64,000 nt of DNA from Nakamurella sp. PAMC28650 (GCF_014303395.1 NZ_CP060298.1:248001-312000); one strand, 5' to 3'; counted from the stretch's first letter, positions 24,456 through 33,472 are shown. Notes: generated from the letters alone by a model not told the origin. A program made the numbers and translations.

Positions 24456-25486
24456 ACTGGGTAGCTGCTTGAGTAAAGTTCAGAACGGGACGTCCACTGC
24501 TGCAACAGGATTGCGCAGTTCAGCGAGCGGGTGTGGGTCTGTGTTCACGGCCTGCTGCAACAGTCGGTAGAACAAAAGCCCGCGACTCTTCGAGGTGCGT
24601 CGGTTGAACCGGAATGTGTATTCGTCCAGGTAGTAGGCCAGGTGCTCCTGGGAGACCGCGTAATGCAGGGTGCCGGTCAGCCAGCGTTTGAGCAGCGAGG
24701 CGACCATGTGGACGCCGGGGAGGTTGATGTGGGCGGGCTCGGCGCTGTCGGTCCCGACGAACGCGACGTGCTCGTAGCCGGCCGCGGTCAGCTTCTTCAG
24801 GTAGTTGGCGTCATCGGTTCTGACCGTTGATCCTTTGGCGATGACGCGGTCGGCGAAGCCGAGCATGCTGACCGATCGGGCTGTCTCGGCCAGCTCGATG
24901 CGGACCCTGCCCAGCTTGCGGCCGGGGATCGATTCCACTGCGATCATCGCCGCGGTGTGGTCCTTCACGCCGCCTGCGCGGCCGCGAGACTCGTTGCCGA
25001 TGAACACTTCATCTAACTCCACCACACCGGAGAGCAACTCCCGCTCGGGGCGGACCATCGCCCGGCGTAGCTTCTGCAGCCACGCCCACGCTGTTTCGTA
25101 GGATCCGAAACCCAGCACCCGCTGCAGACCTTGCGCGGACATCCCGTTCTTCTGCGAGGTGATGAACCAGATCGCCGCGAACCACGTCGACAGCGGCGTC
25201 CGGAGCCGGTGGAAGATCGTGCCGGCGGTCACCGACGTCTGCCGGCCACACCTGGTGCACATCCATTTCGCCTTCGCCGTACGCCAACCGCCGGGCGCCC
25301 CGCACACCGGACACACAAACCCCTGGGGCCACCGCAGACGCTCCAGATACGCCAGACACGACGAGTCATCCGGGAACCACTCCAGCAACTCCTGAAAGGT
25401 CCGGGGGTAATCGACACCACCGACCGGGTAGGCACACACTGGCTCTGACAAGGCCAAATACTACTTGACTCAAGCAGCTACCCAGT
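24456..25486 (-). mobile_element. IS1595-family insertion sequence, copy 2
   Basis: A 1,031-bp element with terminal repeats ACTGGGTAGCTGCTTGAGT and a perfect 8-bp target duplication CAGGTCGG at 24448-24455 and 25487-25494. It differs from copy 1 at only a handful of bases and lies in the same orientation. It has inserted within the ABC ATPase gene. The clean duplication and near identity show a recent event. Confidence 0.95.
24480..25451 (-). CDS. IS1595-family transposase, start codon TTG
   Basis: Near-identical to the copy 1 transposase. Two residue changes are visible: GNESRG for GNEPRG and RTDDANY for RTDGANY, the latter next to the second catalytic Asp. The codon matching the ATG of copy 1 is TTG here, so translation would start less efficiently at TTG or at another TTG two codons earlier. 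Whether this copy still transposes is uncertain. Confidence 0.85.
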   Translation of the reverse strand: MSEPVCAYPVGGVDYPRTFQELLEWFPDDSSCLAYLERLRWPQGFVCPVCGAPGGWRTAKAKWMCTRCGRQTSVTAGTIFHRLRTPLSTWFAAIWFITSQKNGMSAQGLQRVLGFGSYETAWAWLQKLRRAMVRPERELLSGVVELDEVFIGNESRGRAGGVKDHTAAMIAVESIPGRKLGRVRIELAETARSVSMLGFADRVIAKGSTVRTDDANYLKKLTAAGYEHVAFVGTDSAEPAHINLPGVHMVASLLKRWLTGTLHYAVSQEHLAYYLDEYTFRFNRRTSKSRGLLFYRLLQQAVNTDPHPLAELRNPVAAVDVPF

Positions 25487-26320
25487 CAGGTCGGCACTGC
25501 CGGTGAGGTGGCACCGGAGGACGAACAGGTCGGATTCAGCGGTGACGACAACATCTTCCAGGAACGGGAGTCCACAGAATTCTGCCGCGGTCACCGTGTC
25601 GTGGAATTGCATTTCGACCCGGCGGACAGCGCGGTTCCGCAACGCCCGGACCGTGTCGACGGCCACGATTGATCCGCCGCGGATCATGCCGATCCGATCC
25701 GCGGTGGCCTGCACCTCGGACAGGATGTGCGACGACAGGAACACCGTGCGGCCGTCGGCTCGCACCTGCTGGACCATCTCGATGAACCGTTGCCGCAGCA
25801 GCGGATCCAGTCCGTCGGTGGGTTCGTCCAGGATCAATAGTTCCGGATCGTGCATGAAGGCCTGCACCAGCCCCACCTTCTGTCGGTTGCCCTTGGACAG
25901 TTCGCCCACCCTTCGGTGCAGGTCCAGCTCCATGCCCTCGGCCAGCTCGACGATCCGCCGATGCGGGACGCCGCCGCGCAACCGGGCCAACCCGGCCAAC
26001 GCCTCGCCGACGCTCTGCGACCCGTAGATCACGAACTCCCCGGGTAGGTAGCCCAGACGACGGCGCACCGCGGTTCCGGATCGGCGCGGATCGCCGCCCA
26101 AAACCTCCACCGTCCCGGAGGTCGGTCTCAACAGGTCCAGCAGCACCCGGATCACGGTGGTCTTGCCAGCTCCGTTCGGTCCGAGGAACCCGTAGATCTC
26201 ACCGGTGCGCACCGTCAGGTCGACGTCGACCAGAGCAGGTCGGGAACCGTAGGATTTGCAGAGCATCTCGGTGTGGATGGCGGTCTTCGTGCCGACGTCG
26301 GCCACCGCCGCAGCGCTCAT
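25478..26320 (-). CDS. ABC transporter ATP-binding protein, C-terminus cut by IS
   Basis: The 280 residues include Walker A GPNGAGKTT, Q-loop region LGYLPGEF, signature LSKGNRQK, Walker B LLILDEPTDGLD and the SSH switch His. The last four residues (DLTG) come from the IS end rather than the gene. About 45 C-terminal residues lie beyond the element at 24319-24455. The nucleotide-binding core is intact, so partial activity cannot be excluded, but the permease downstream is now separated by a full IS. The original pair would form an ABC-2 drug or polyketide exporter. Confidence 0.88.
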   Translation of the reverse strand: MSAAAVADVGTKTAIHTEMLCKSYGSRPALVDVDLTVRTGEIYGFLGPNGAGKTTVIRVLLDLLRPTSGTVEVLGGDPRRSGTAVRRRLGYLPGEFVIYGSQSVGEALAGLARLRGGVPHRRIVELAEGMELDLHRRVGELSKGNRQKVGLVQAFMHDPELLILDEPTDGLDPLLRQRFIEMVQQVRADGRTVFLSSHILSEVQATADRIGMIRGGSIVAVDTVRALRNRAVRRVEMQFHDTVTAAEFCGLPFLEDVVVTAESDLFVLRCHLTGSADLTG

Positions 26321-26384
26321 CTCGGTTCTCGCGGATCAACGATGGGCAGCGCAGAGCTGACGAGCGCGGCAAGCGGTCTGTCGA

Positions 26385-27224
26385 TCATGCGGCGTTGGTC
26401 TCCGCGAGCCGGTGGGTCAGCATCCGGCGCATCACGATGAGTCCGTCCCTGATCCGGGTTTTCACCGTGCCCAGCGGAATGTCCAGCTCGACGGCGATCT
26501 GGGTATACGACAGCTCGGTGAAGAATCTGAGCACGAGGACCTCACGTTGCAAGGTGGTCAACTTCAGCAGCGTGTCGTTGAGTTCGCCGACATCCTCGCG
26601 CAGCAGTGCGGTTTCGACCACGACGTCGAAATTCTGCTCACGAGAGCGTGCAGCGTAGTGCTGGTCGCGACGGCGGACGGACTGGGCGTGGCGAACCCGA
26701 TCGATTGCTTTGCCGCGGGTCAGCTGCCAGATCCACGTGTGACCCAATCCCCGGGTCGGATCGAATCGGGCCGCCAGCCGCCAGATCTGCAACATCACCT
26801 CCTGAGCCACCTCCTCGGCCTGGTGGAAGTCGCGCAGCAGACTCATTGCGCTCGCCGTGACGACGCCCAGCTGCATCCGGTAGAGCTCGGCGAACGCCGG
26901 CTCGTCGCCCCTGGCCACCGCCACCAGTAAATCTCCCACCGGATCACGAAGAGCAGCCGTCGTGCCCGCGGTGCCAGTTCCCTGTCCTCCCTCAGCAGGC
27001 GGTCCCCCGGTGATCGGCGGCGAACCTGCTCGCGGCCGGCACGCCGCACCGGACCGTGCCTTTCGTTGGCGAGGGGCCCGGACGGACCCGGCCATGGCAA
27101 CGCAGCTACCAGCACGCGGGAGGCCGACACCCCCGGAACCTGACGGGGCATTCCGACCTCGTGGCGAACCCTGGGCGATGTCCTCCGGGTCCTCGCAGGG
27201 TGCGACGGCAGGGATCGATTCCAC
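26385..27224 (-). CDS. ECF sigma factor, SigK-like
   Basis: A 279-residue sigma factor. Region 2 is seen in AFAELYRMQLGVVTASAMSLLRDFHQAEEVAQEVMLQIWRLA and TWIWQLTRGKAIDRVR; region 4 in LTTLQREVLVLRFFTELSYTQIAVELDIPLGTVKTRIRDGL. The order and spacing resemble the SigK (ECF19) group. A GTG at 27224 with AGGGGAG seven bases upstream gives an unusual 95-residue Pro/Gly/Arg-rich N-terminal extension before region 2; a later start is possible. No RskA-type anti-sigma gene is adjacent. It lies 64 bases upstream of the ABC exporter genes and may drive them. Confidence 0.8.
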   Translation of the reverse strand: MESIPAVAPCEDPEDIAQGSPRGRNAPSGSGGVGLPRAGSCVAMAGSVRAPRQRKARSGAACRPRAGSPPITGGPPAEGGQGTGTAGTTAALRDPVGDLLVAVARGDEPAFAELYRMQLGVVTASAMSLLRDFHQAEEVAQEVMLQIWRLAARFDPTRGLGHTWIWQLTRGKAIDRVRHAQSVRRRDQHYAARSREQNFDVVVETALLREDVGELNDTLLKLTTLQREVLVLRFFTELSYTQIAVELDIPLGTVKTRIRDGLIVMRRMLTHRLAETNAA

Positions 27225-27570
27225 GGCAGGTCTCCCCTCTGACGATGGGCTGTGGGGCTCACTTCGAAAGCCTTATGCCCTAAGGTAGCGACCTGACGAC
27301 AACCCTGAATATGGACGAAAGTCCTTTCCCGCCCCATGCCGAGTCCTTGCGCTGACGACGATCACAACGAGGCGTCGTAGAGCTGTCAGGAATTTGTAGC
27401 GCGCCCGCCAACTGCGCGACGATTCCAAGGGGCCTTGTTGGCTGTGACCGGCGTTTCATCAGTGACGCTGGGTGACGACTTCCAAATCACTCGTTTGAGT
27501 ACTCCTCATTGCGCCGAACCAGGATGATCGTTGGAGAACCAGGCACCATTCGGTGGCCCCACTTTCGTGA
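27225..27570. other. non-coding stretch upstream of the sigma factor gene
   Basis: I find no gene in these 346 bases. They separate the sigma factor start from the end of a minus-strand surface gene and probably hold the sigma promoter. No hairpin stands out. Confidence 0.4.
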
Positions 27571-28170
27571 TCAGGAGCTGATATATCTCAAGTTCACGAC
27601 GGCACTCTTGCAGGCGTCCTGGTTGATGGATTTGTTCTTGAAACCGATCGACGCGCCGCTGAATACCGCCCTGGCACCCGGGTGGAGCATCAATCCGAGC
27701 GGCATCCTCGGTGCGACCAGGACGTAGTCGCTCAGATCGCACGGGCCCTGCACTCCGCCCGAAACCCGGCCGACTCCAGCGATGCTGACCGTTACTGCTT
27801 CGACGTACGTGCTGTCGGAAGCATTGTTGGTGATGACGCCGATGATCGCGACCGGTGCCTGGCCCGGGACCATTCCGCTCATGACCGAGGTCTGCACGAT
27901 CCACACGTCATGATGCCCGGACGACGGTGATCCAGGCTCTGCTGGTGCTGGCGGGCAGGGTATTGCCTCGCCCTGCGCCGGTGAGTGACCCCCGGCTCCG
28001 GTCAGCATGGTCCCGACCATCAGCAGTACCACCACGGCAGCCCAGGAAAGTCGGTGCCGGTGGCGGTGCGCCAACAGCACCAGCAACGCTCCGGTTCCCA
28101 CGAGAAGCAGGCCCACCAAGAGCATCCAGGCCACCGGCTGCCCGGTGTTCGGCAGCGGCACGCAGATCAT
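27571..28170 (-). CDS. membrane-anchored TasA/camelysin-like protein with N-terminal LPNTG module
   Basis: A 199-residue protein that begins MICVPLPNTGQPVAWMLL, an LPxTG motif, hydrophobic segment (about 14-33) and basic HRHRHR, the layout of a sortase sorting signal, but at the N-terminus. A second membrane segment follows (about 42-57) and then an extracytoplasmic domain. Its last part, INQDACKSAVVNLRYISS, is clearly homologous to the end of the protein at 29044-29520. The ATG overlaps the previous stop as ATGA, so it is translationally coupled to the Ser/Thr-rich protein before it. Function unknown. Confidence 0.6.
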   Translation of the reverse strand: MICVPLPNTGQPVAWMLLVGLLLVGTGALLVLLAHRHRHRLSWAAVVVLLMVGTMLTGAGGHSPAQGEAIPCPPAPAEPGSPSSGHHDVWIVQTSVMSGMVPGQAPVAIIGVITNNASDSTYVEAVTVSIAGVGRVSGGVQGPCDLSDYVLVAPRMPLGLMLHPGARAVFSGASIGFKNKSINQDACKSAVVNLRYISS

Positions 28171-28934
28171 GGCGTCACCGAATCAGATGCGGTCGCAGTC
28201 GTTCCGGTGGTAGGCCCGGAGCCGAGGCCCGTCGTCGCCGGTGCGTTGCTGCTGGTCGATGCCGCCGGCTTGCTGCTGGTCGACGCGGGCGTCATCGGGG
28301 CATCGGCACGGGATGTCGACGGGGTGGTCGGGGTCGAGACCGAGGGGGACGCGGGCTTGTTGGTAGTGGCGGTGACGTCACCAGAGGCGACCGAAGAGGG
28401 GGGCACAGCGGTGTGCGGCGCCAGGGCCCTTGCCGTCGCCGTCGCCGCTGCGGCCCCGCCGACTGCGCCTGGCGACATCACGCTGATTGCCGTCCACGAT
28501 CGATAGACCGCCGTCACGGTGTAGGTCAAGGACCCGAAGGTGACCAGGTCGACACAGGAAGTGCCGGGTGTCGTATTGGTCGGGCTCGTTCCGCACGCAG
28601 CAGCCTTCGTACCATTGGCCACCCGCACCACGTAGTAACCGGTGGGGACCAGCGGGCCGGCAGACGCAGTCCAATTGACGTTGTTGCTGGGGGGCAGAAA
28701 CGGGAAATTCGATGTTGCTCTGACGTTGGTCGGTGGTTTGAGAGTCCCGGTGAGGGCCGAACCGGTGCCCCGTCCGGTGGCCTTCCAGAATGCACCCGCC
28801 GGAGATGCAGCGATCAGCAGAACCCCGAGCACGGCGGTCAGCAGGACCAGCAGGCGCAGGCCTGTAGCGCACACTCCCTCCACCGGGCCACGCCGGAGGT
28901 ATTGCCGATCAGGTGAGCCAGAACGGGTGTGCAC
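28167..28934 (-). CDS. secreted fibronectin-like protein with Ser/Thr-rich tail
   Basis: A 255-residue protein with a signal segment (LRLLVLLTAVLGVLLIAASPAGAFW) of the SipW-dependent type, then GTGSALTGTLKPPTNVRAT and an FnIII-like beta domain with two Cys. The last 90 residues are Ser/Thr/Ala/Pro-rich, like a cell-wall-spanning stalk, and end without a sorting signal. GGAAGGGG six bases upstream fixes the GTG at 28934. The next gene starts within its stop codon and begins with an LPNTG module, which is where a sorting signal would be expected in this protein. Confidence 0.65.
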   Translation of the reverse strand: MHTRSGSPDRQYLRRGPVEGVCATGLRLLVLLTAVLGVLLIAASPAGAFWKATGRGTGSALTGTLKPPTNVRATSNFPFLPPSNNVNWTASAGPLVPTGYYVVRVANGTKAAACGTSPTNTTPGTSCVDLVTFGSLTYTVTAVYRSWTAISVMSPGAVGGAAAATATARALAPHTAVPPSSVASGDVTATTNKPASPSVSTPTTPSTSRADAPMTPASTSSKPAASTSSNAPATTGLGSGPTTGTTATASDSVTP

Positions 28935-29043
28935 GACCGACCCCTTCCGGTGCTACCGAATATCCAGGCGCCGCAGCTTGTGTCATTTCGCCTGGCGCCC
29001 CGCGTGGTCCTCCTACCTGGAAAAGCTCTGCAGTGATGATGGT

Positions 29044-29520
29044 TCAGGAGGCCACGAAATACAACGGAACGGTCGCAGACTTACAGGCATCCTGGTTCGA
29101 TGCGAGGTTGAGCATCTGGATGCTGACGGTTCCGGTCAGAGTCCCGGCCGGGGCGATCTGACCGTAGGTGATAGCCGGCGTGCCGACGGTGTAGTCGGAC
29201 GCCGAGCAACCCGCAACGCTGGTCCACGGAGCGCCGCCACTGGCCGCCACCGAGACCTTGATCAGCGAGAGATTCTGGGTGCCGGTGCCGGTGTTGATCA
29301 CTGTGAAGGTGACGGAGTCCGTGGGCCCCCCCGGAGTCAGCAGACCGCCGGTGGGTGCCGTGCTGGTGATCGTGAAGACGACACTCGTACCGGTGGTGGC
29401 CGAACCGGTTCCGGTGCCGGTGCTGGACCAGTAGGCATAGGCGATCCCGCCGCCGAGCATCAGCACGGCGGCCACCACGATGACAGCCAGGCGCTTCTTG
29501 GTCGACGCGAATTTCTTCAA
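29044..29520 (-). CDS. SipW-dependent-type (TasA/camelysin-like) secreted protein
   Basis: A 158-residue protein with a basic N-terminus, hydrophobic segment and cleavage region GGGIAYAYWSSTGTGTGSA, the signature of proteins cut by the SipW-type signal peptidase. The mature part is a small beta-sandwich ending in NQDACKSATVPLYFVAS. TTG at 29520 with GGAAG upstream is the favoured start; an ATG at 29592 would add 24 residues. TasA-like proteins form extracellular fibres in Bacillus; in actinobacteria the role is not known. It lies 109 bases upstream of the fibronectin-like gene. Confidence 0.7.
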   Translation of the reverse strand: MKKFASTKKRLAVIVVAAVLMLGGGIAYAYWSSTGTGTGSATTGTSVVFTITSTAPTGGLLTPGGPTDSVTFTVINTGTGTQNLSLIKVSVAASGGAPWTSVAGCSASDYTVGTPAITYGQIAPAGTLTGTVSIQMLNLASNQDACKSATVPLYFVAS

Positions 29521-30145
29521 GGTAATCTTCCAATCCCGGAATGATTCCGAGTAGGTGTGGGTGACCGCAATCAAGAGCGTCCCGCCGGCCATTCCGCCCG
29601 AATTGACGCATCAATGCGGTGCGGGCGGAGGGCGGCAGTGGCGTTATCCGTGCCCCGACATCACGAAGAAGAGTTGGCCGTTGGCGTAGCGCTCGACGCG
29701 AACACCCCGTACCCCATCCAGGTTCATGCCACTAGCATCGCTCACGATGTAGTTGCGACCCAGAGTCGGAAGTCACCGGACTGCCGGGACCAACTCCTCT
29801 CCGTGACCAATGATCAACCGTGAGGATTCGGTCGTCGAGCACATCAGCGGACAAGACATCGTCCACGCCCGGCTGCACGCCTTCAGGACCGCGCCATCAC
29901 CGGGCGGTGGCGCACCAGGGCTCACCCATGTCAACCCGTCGCGCTGGGGCCGAATTGGAAAGGGCCCGAGAAGCCGGCTAGGCCACCGTCAAAGAGGCTG
30001 CCATCCAGAATCCGCTCACCCGGCTACCCCCGGTGCGGGGCCATCCCCGCCGGCTCCCTCCGGTTGGATCTCCGGTGGACGGCGCGCGGTAGATCGAACG
30101 AGCCCGTCCACCGGCTCTGGCACGTCCACGACGAACCGACCTCGA
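29521..30145. other. non-coding stretch
   Basis: No convincing gene is seen in these 625 bases between the SipW-type gene and the end of the subtilase-like gene. A 33-codon minus-strand frame near 29640-29745 (containing GVRGVRVERYANGQLFF) was considered but has no support. The first part should contain the promoter of the surface-protein operon. Confidence 0.4.
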
Positions 30146-33100
30146 CTAACCGATGGTGTAGCTGTAGGGAATCGCAGCCAGTTCGTCACCGGCCGGCACC
30201 GGCTCGCCGAACGGGCTCAGCGACGACAGGTCGTCGAGGTAGAGGGTGCCCTTGACGACGGACCCGGCCCTGCCGGACGGCGTGATCGTGACGTAGATCG
30301 TGGTGCTCCGGCCCGGTTGGACGATGACCGGAGTGAACCCGACGGACACGCCGGCCCCGCTCGCCCAGAAGTCACCCGTGGTGGACGTGGTCGCGGTGTC
30401 GAAGGCCTTGGTGGTGGCGGCCAGTGCGAGATTGGCGGTGGCCCCGGCCGTGGGTGTGGTGCCGAACGGCCCGATCAGGGCCGGATCGATCATCCAGTCG
30501 CCCGAGGTGACGGGAGCGCCGCTCCAGCTGCCCGAAGCGGTGTTCCCGGTGGTGGTGGCACCGAGATCGGGGTCCCCGTTCAGGTCGCCCCCGAGGTAAC
30601 CGGTGTACGGCGCCCAGTCGAAGGTGACCGGTGCGGTGGCCTGGGCCTGGGCGGTCAGCAAGGTGGTCTGCGTCGGCACGATCCACTGCGGTGTCGGGAC
30701 CGCCGTGGTCAGCGGGAGGGCCAGGTTCGTTGCGTTCTTGTACGGCGGCAACGTGATCGTGGTGCTCCGCGGTAGCCGTGCATCGACGAAGTAGGTCTCC
30801 GGAGCGGTCCCGTCGTTGCGAATGGTGACCTTGGCCACGTGCGGCCGGCCGGCGGCCAGGTGGGCGGACGGGGCGTTCGGCAGACCAGAGACTCCGGGCG
30901 TGATCGGTGCCAGCCGGATGGCCCCTTCGAACGTGGTGGACAGCGCAGTTCCGGTCACGGGGTTGGGGAATGCGGCCACCAGGAGCCACCGACCGGAGGG
31001 CGGATCTAGCACATGGGTGCGCGCGCCCCTTTCAGTCACCGTGACCGGGGTGGAGCCCGATTTGCCGACGACCAACTGGTTGGCGGCGTGGCCCACGGTC
31101 TCGCCGCTCGGGTCCACCAGGTAGAGGTCGTAATTGTTCACGGCTCGCGCGGATTCCGTGGTCTGGACGTCCAGCGCCTTCTGTCCGGCAGGCACGTCGA
31201 ACTGGTAGAACTCGGTGACCCCCGGCGAGCCGCCGCGGCCGTTCCCGCCGGTCACCGCAGTGGAGAACTGCCCGGTGCGGTGGGCGCCCAAGGGCACGAG
31301 GCTGCGCAGGTTGATCGGGATCGAGGTCCGTGCGCCGAAGGGGGCGTCCAGTTCGAGAGCGGCACTCAGATCACCGGGACTCTTCGGTGTCGACACGGCC
31401 ACGGTGACACGCTGCGATGCTCCCGGAGCCAGCGTGACGGTGCTCGGTTGTATCGCGCCGAACGGCTGGTAGGTCGCCACCTCAGCGTGCAGTTGCACCG
31501 GCCCTGCGTATCCGCCCTGCGCGGGTGGCGCATCGTTGATGACGGCGGTCCAGGTGCCGAAGCCGGGATACCTCACCTCGACCGCGCCGTGGTTGCCGAC
31601 ACCCTGCGGCAGGCTGTACGCCTCGAGCTGACCCAACGGGTCGATCAGGGTCAGGTCCAAGAAGTCGTTCGACGGTGCCGCGATCTGGACCTTCAGCCTC
31701 GACTGGCCCACAGGCACGGTGAACTTGACCGTCTGCACGTCGAGGCCGTTGAAGTGGGTACCGGTGGTGGCACCCAGGATCACCGTCCGGTCGGCGACGG
31801 TACGGTCGGCTCCGAGCACCCGGCCGTGCAACTGGACGGTCTGGGTCCGGGCCCCGTTGTTGGTCACCGTCAACGGGAACCGCTGCACACTGCCGGGCGC
31901 GGCGGTGGCCGTGAGCTGGTCGGTGCTGGTCAGCAAGGTGCCTCCCTGGGCCGTCGGAGCCCCGGCCGGGGTCTTCACCGACAAGGCGGCTTTCACGGCC
32001 TGGTAGCTGTCGAGCAGCCCGGTGCCCTGCTGGTTGCCGGGGTGGCCGAGGTCGTCGGTCGTGGACGTGATCAGCTGCTTGACCAGGGCCGGTGCCGGGC
32101 TCTGCCCGCCGTGGGTCGTGCGGTACGCCTGGATCACCAGCGCCGCGGTGGCCGAGATCAGGGGCGCGGCTTCACTGGTGCCACCGCTGATGCCCACGCC
32201 GTACCTTCCGGGACCGGGATTGTCCAGCGTCAGATTCAGATCGCCCGGGGCGGCCAGGTCAGGGCTCTTGAGGCCGGCGCTGAAACCTCCGGAGCTGAGC
32301 GCGCTGATGTTGTTGTCGACGAACCCTGTCGCGCCGATCTCGCGGAAGTTGGCGATGTCGGCCTGTGCGTAGACCCGGAAGGTGGTCGTCGCGGCGGCGC
32401 TGATGACGGCCGGGTCGCTCGAAGGTGACCCGAAGGTGTTGGTGGGTCCGGCATCTCCGGTGGAGACGACCACGGTGGTGCCGGCCTGCGTGGCTGCTTC
32501 GTCGGCCTGGCGGATGAGATCGACCGTGGTGTCCGGCAGCGGGTTGTACCCGAACGACTGGTTCAGCACGTCGACGTGATCCACCGTGACCGCGTAGTCG
32601 ATGGCCTGCAACAACTCGGAGCTGGTTGCGGCCAGGCTGCCGTTCGGGAACACCTTGAGCCCGACCAGACTCGCGCCGGTAGCGGCACCCGCGATGCGGA
32701 ATTTGCACGAGCCGATCTGGAAGATGGACCTGCCCTGGGCGGCGATCGAACTGGCGTCCAGGATTGCTTCCCCGCCACTGGACGTGGTGGGGGCGCCTTC
32801 ACCCGTGAAATCCTGGTAGTCGGTGAACACGTGGGAGCCATCGGCGCGAAGGAAGTCGGGGTTGTTCGGATCGATGCCCTCGGCGAGATAGGCGACGGTG
32901 ACGCCCTTCCCGGTGATGCCCAGTCTGCGCGCGGTCTGCATCGTCGAGTCGGTCGAATCCGCATGGATGACACCGAGCGCCTCGGGGTCGAGCTCGACCC
33001 CGTCCTGGCCCGGCCGGCAGGTGGTGACGCTCGTCGGGGCCGCCTGGGTGAGGGGTCTGCGGATCGCGAAGCTCACGTCCGGCACGACCTGCGCCACCGC

Positions 33101-33472
33101 CGGATCGGCGGCGAGCCGGTTCTTCTCGGCTACCGAGACCGTCGCCGAGACGCTGCTGAGCAACTTGAAGGAGTGGATGCGCTTGGCGCCCGTGCGCTGC
33201 AGGTCGGTGATCACCGGGTTCTGTTCGGCGGCGAGCACCCGCGCCCGGCCGGCCGCCGCGGCCACCGTGGCCGGCACGTTCTGGTGCTGGTTCTTCATGA
33301 TCACGATGACGGGCTGGTCGGCGACGGCCACCGCGGTGTTCACGCCCGGAAGGCTTGCACTCGGCGAGACGTGGACCGGCGTCGGAGGCGGATCGGCGTA
33401 CGCCGGACCGACGTTCAGACTGAACCCCGTGAGGAGCACCGCCGCCAGAGCTGTCAAAGACCGTGCACGCAC
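30146..33472 (-). CDS. large secreted subtilase-fold protein with sedolisin-type catalytic motifs
   Basis: A 1,108-residue exported protein with a signal peptide ending at about residue 26 (GPAYA). A propeptide-like region leads into the catalytic domain. Where S8 proteases have the Asp of DTG, this has YLAEGID; the HGTH motif is absent. Instead GGEAILD gives Glu235 and Asp239 in an ExxxD motif, STGDAG carries Asp340, and SGGTSEAAP carries Ser433. These match the Glu-Asp-Asp-Ser set of sedolisins (S53). About 600 further residues form beta-rich domains. GGAAAGG before the GTG at 33472 sets the start. It stands alone and is probably a wall or extracellular protease. Confidence 0.75.
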   Translation of the reverse strand: MRARSLTALAAVLLTGFSLNVGPAYADPPPTPVHVSPSASLPGVNTAVAVADQPVIVIMKNQHQNVPATVAAAAGRARVLAAEQNPVITDLQRTGAKRIHSFKLLSSVSATVSVAEKNRLAADPAVAQVVPDVSFAIRRPLTQAAPTSVTTCRPGQDGVELDPEALGVIHADSTDSTMQTARRLGITGKGVTVAYLAEGIDPNNPDFLRADGSHVFTDYQDFTGEGAPTTSSGGEAILDASSIAAQGRSIFQIGSCKFRIAGAATGASLVGLKVFPNGSLAATSSELLQAIDYAVTVDHVDVLNQSFGYNPLPDTTVDLIRQADEAATQAGTTVVVSTGDAGPTNTFGSPSSDPAVISAAATTTFRVYAQADIANFREIGATGFVDNNISALSSGGFSAGLKSPDLAAPGDLNLTLDNPGPGRYGVGISGGTSEAAPLISATAALVIQAYRTTHGGQSPAPALVKQLITSTTDDLGHPGNQQGTGLLDSYQAVKAALSVKTPAGAPTAQGGTLLTSTDQLTATAAPGSVQRFPLTVTNNGARTQTVQLHGRVLGADRTVADRTVILGATTGTHFNGLDVQTVKFTVPVGQSRLKVQIAAPSNDFLDLTLIDPLGQLEAYSLPQGVGNHGAVEVRYPGFGTWTAVINDAPPAQGGYAGPVQLHAEVATYQPFGAIQPSTVTLAPGASQRVTVAVSTPKSPGDLSAALELDAPFGARTSIPINLRSLVPLGAHRTGQFSTAVTGGNGRGGSPGVTEFYQFDVPAGQKALDVQTTESARAVNNYDLYLVDPSGETVGHAANQLVVGKSGSTPVTVTERGARTHVLDPPSGRWLLVAAFPNPVTGTALSTTFEGAIRLAPITPGVSGLPNAPSAHLAAGRPHVAKVTIRNDGTAPETYFVDARLPRSTTITLPPYKNATNLALPLTTAVPTPQWIVPTQTTLLTAQAQATAPVTFDWAPYTGYLGGDLNGDPDLGATTTGNTASGSWSGAPVTSGDWMIDPALIGPFGTTPTAGATANLALAATTKAFDTATTSTTGDFWASGAGVSVGFTPVIVQPGRSTTIYVTITPSGRAGSVVKGTLYLDDLSSLSPFGEPVPAGDELAAIPYSYTIG

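Noticed and set aside
11462-25486. The two IS1595 copies could form a 14-kb composite transposon carrying metal genes.
   Set aside because: Each copy has its own target duplication on both sides (ATATAGGT/ACATAGGT and CAGGTCGG), showing separate single insertions, and the outer flanks do not match each other.
28167-28170. Calling 28934-27571 one gene with a sequencing frameshift.
   Set aside because: The ATGA overlap is a normal coupled arrangement and the second product continues for 160 residues beyond the sorting-like module, unlike a true sorting signal; kept as two genes and raised as a finding.
29640-29745. A 33-codon minus-strand frame with GVRGVRVERYANGQLFF.
   Set aside because: Too short, no start signal and no recognisable family; could be a chance frame.
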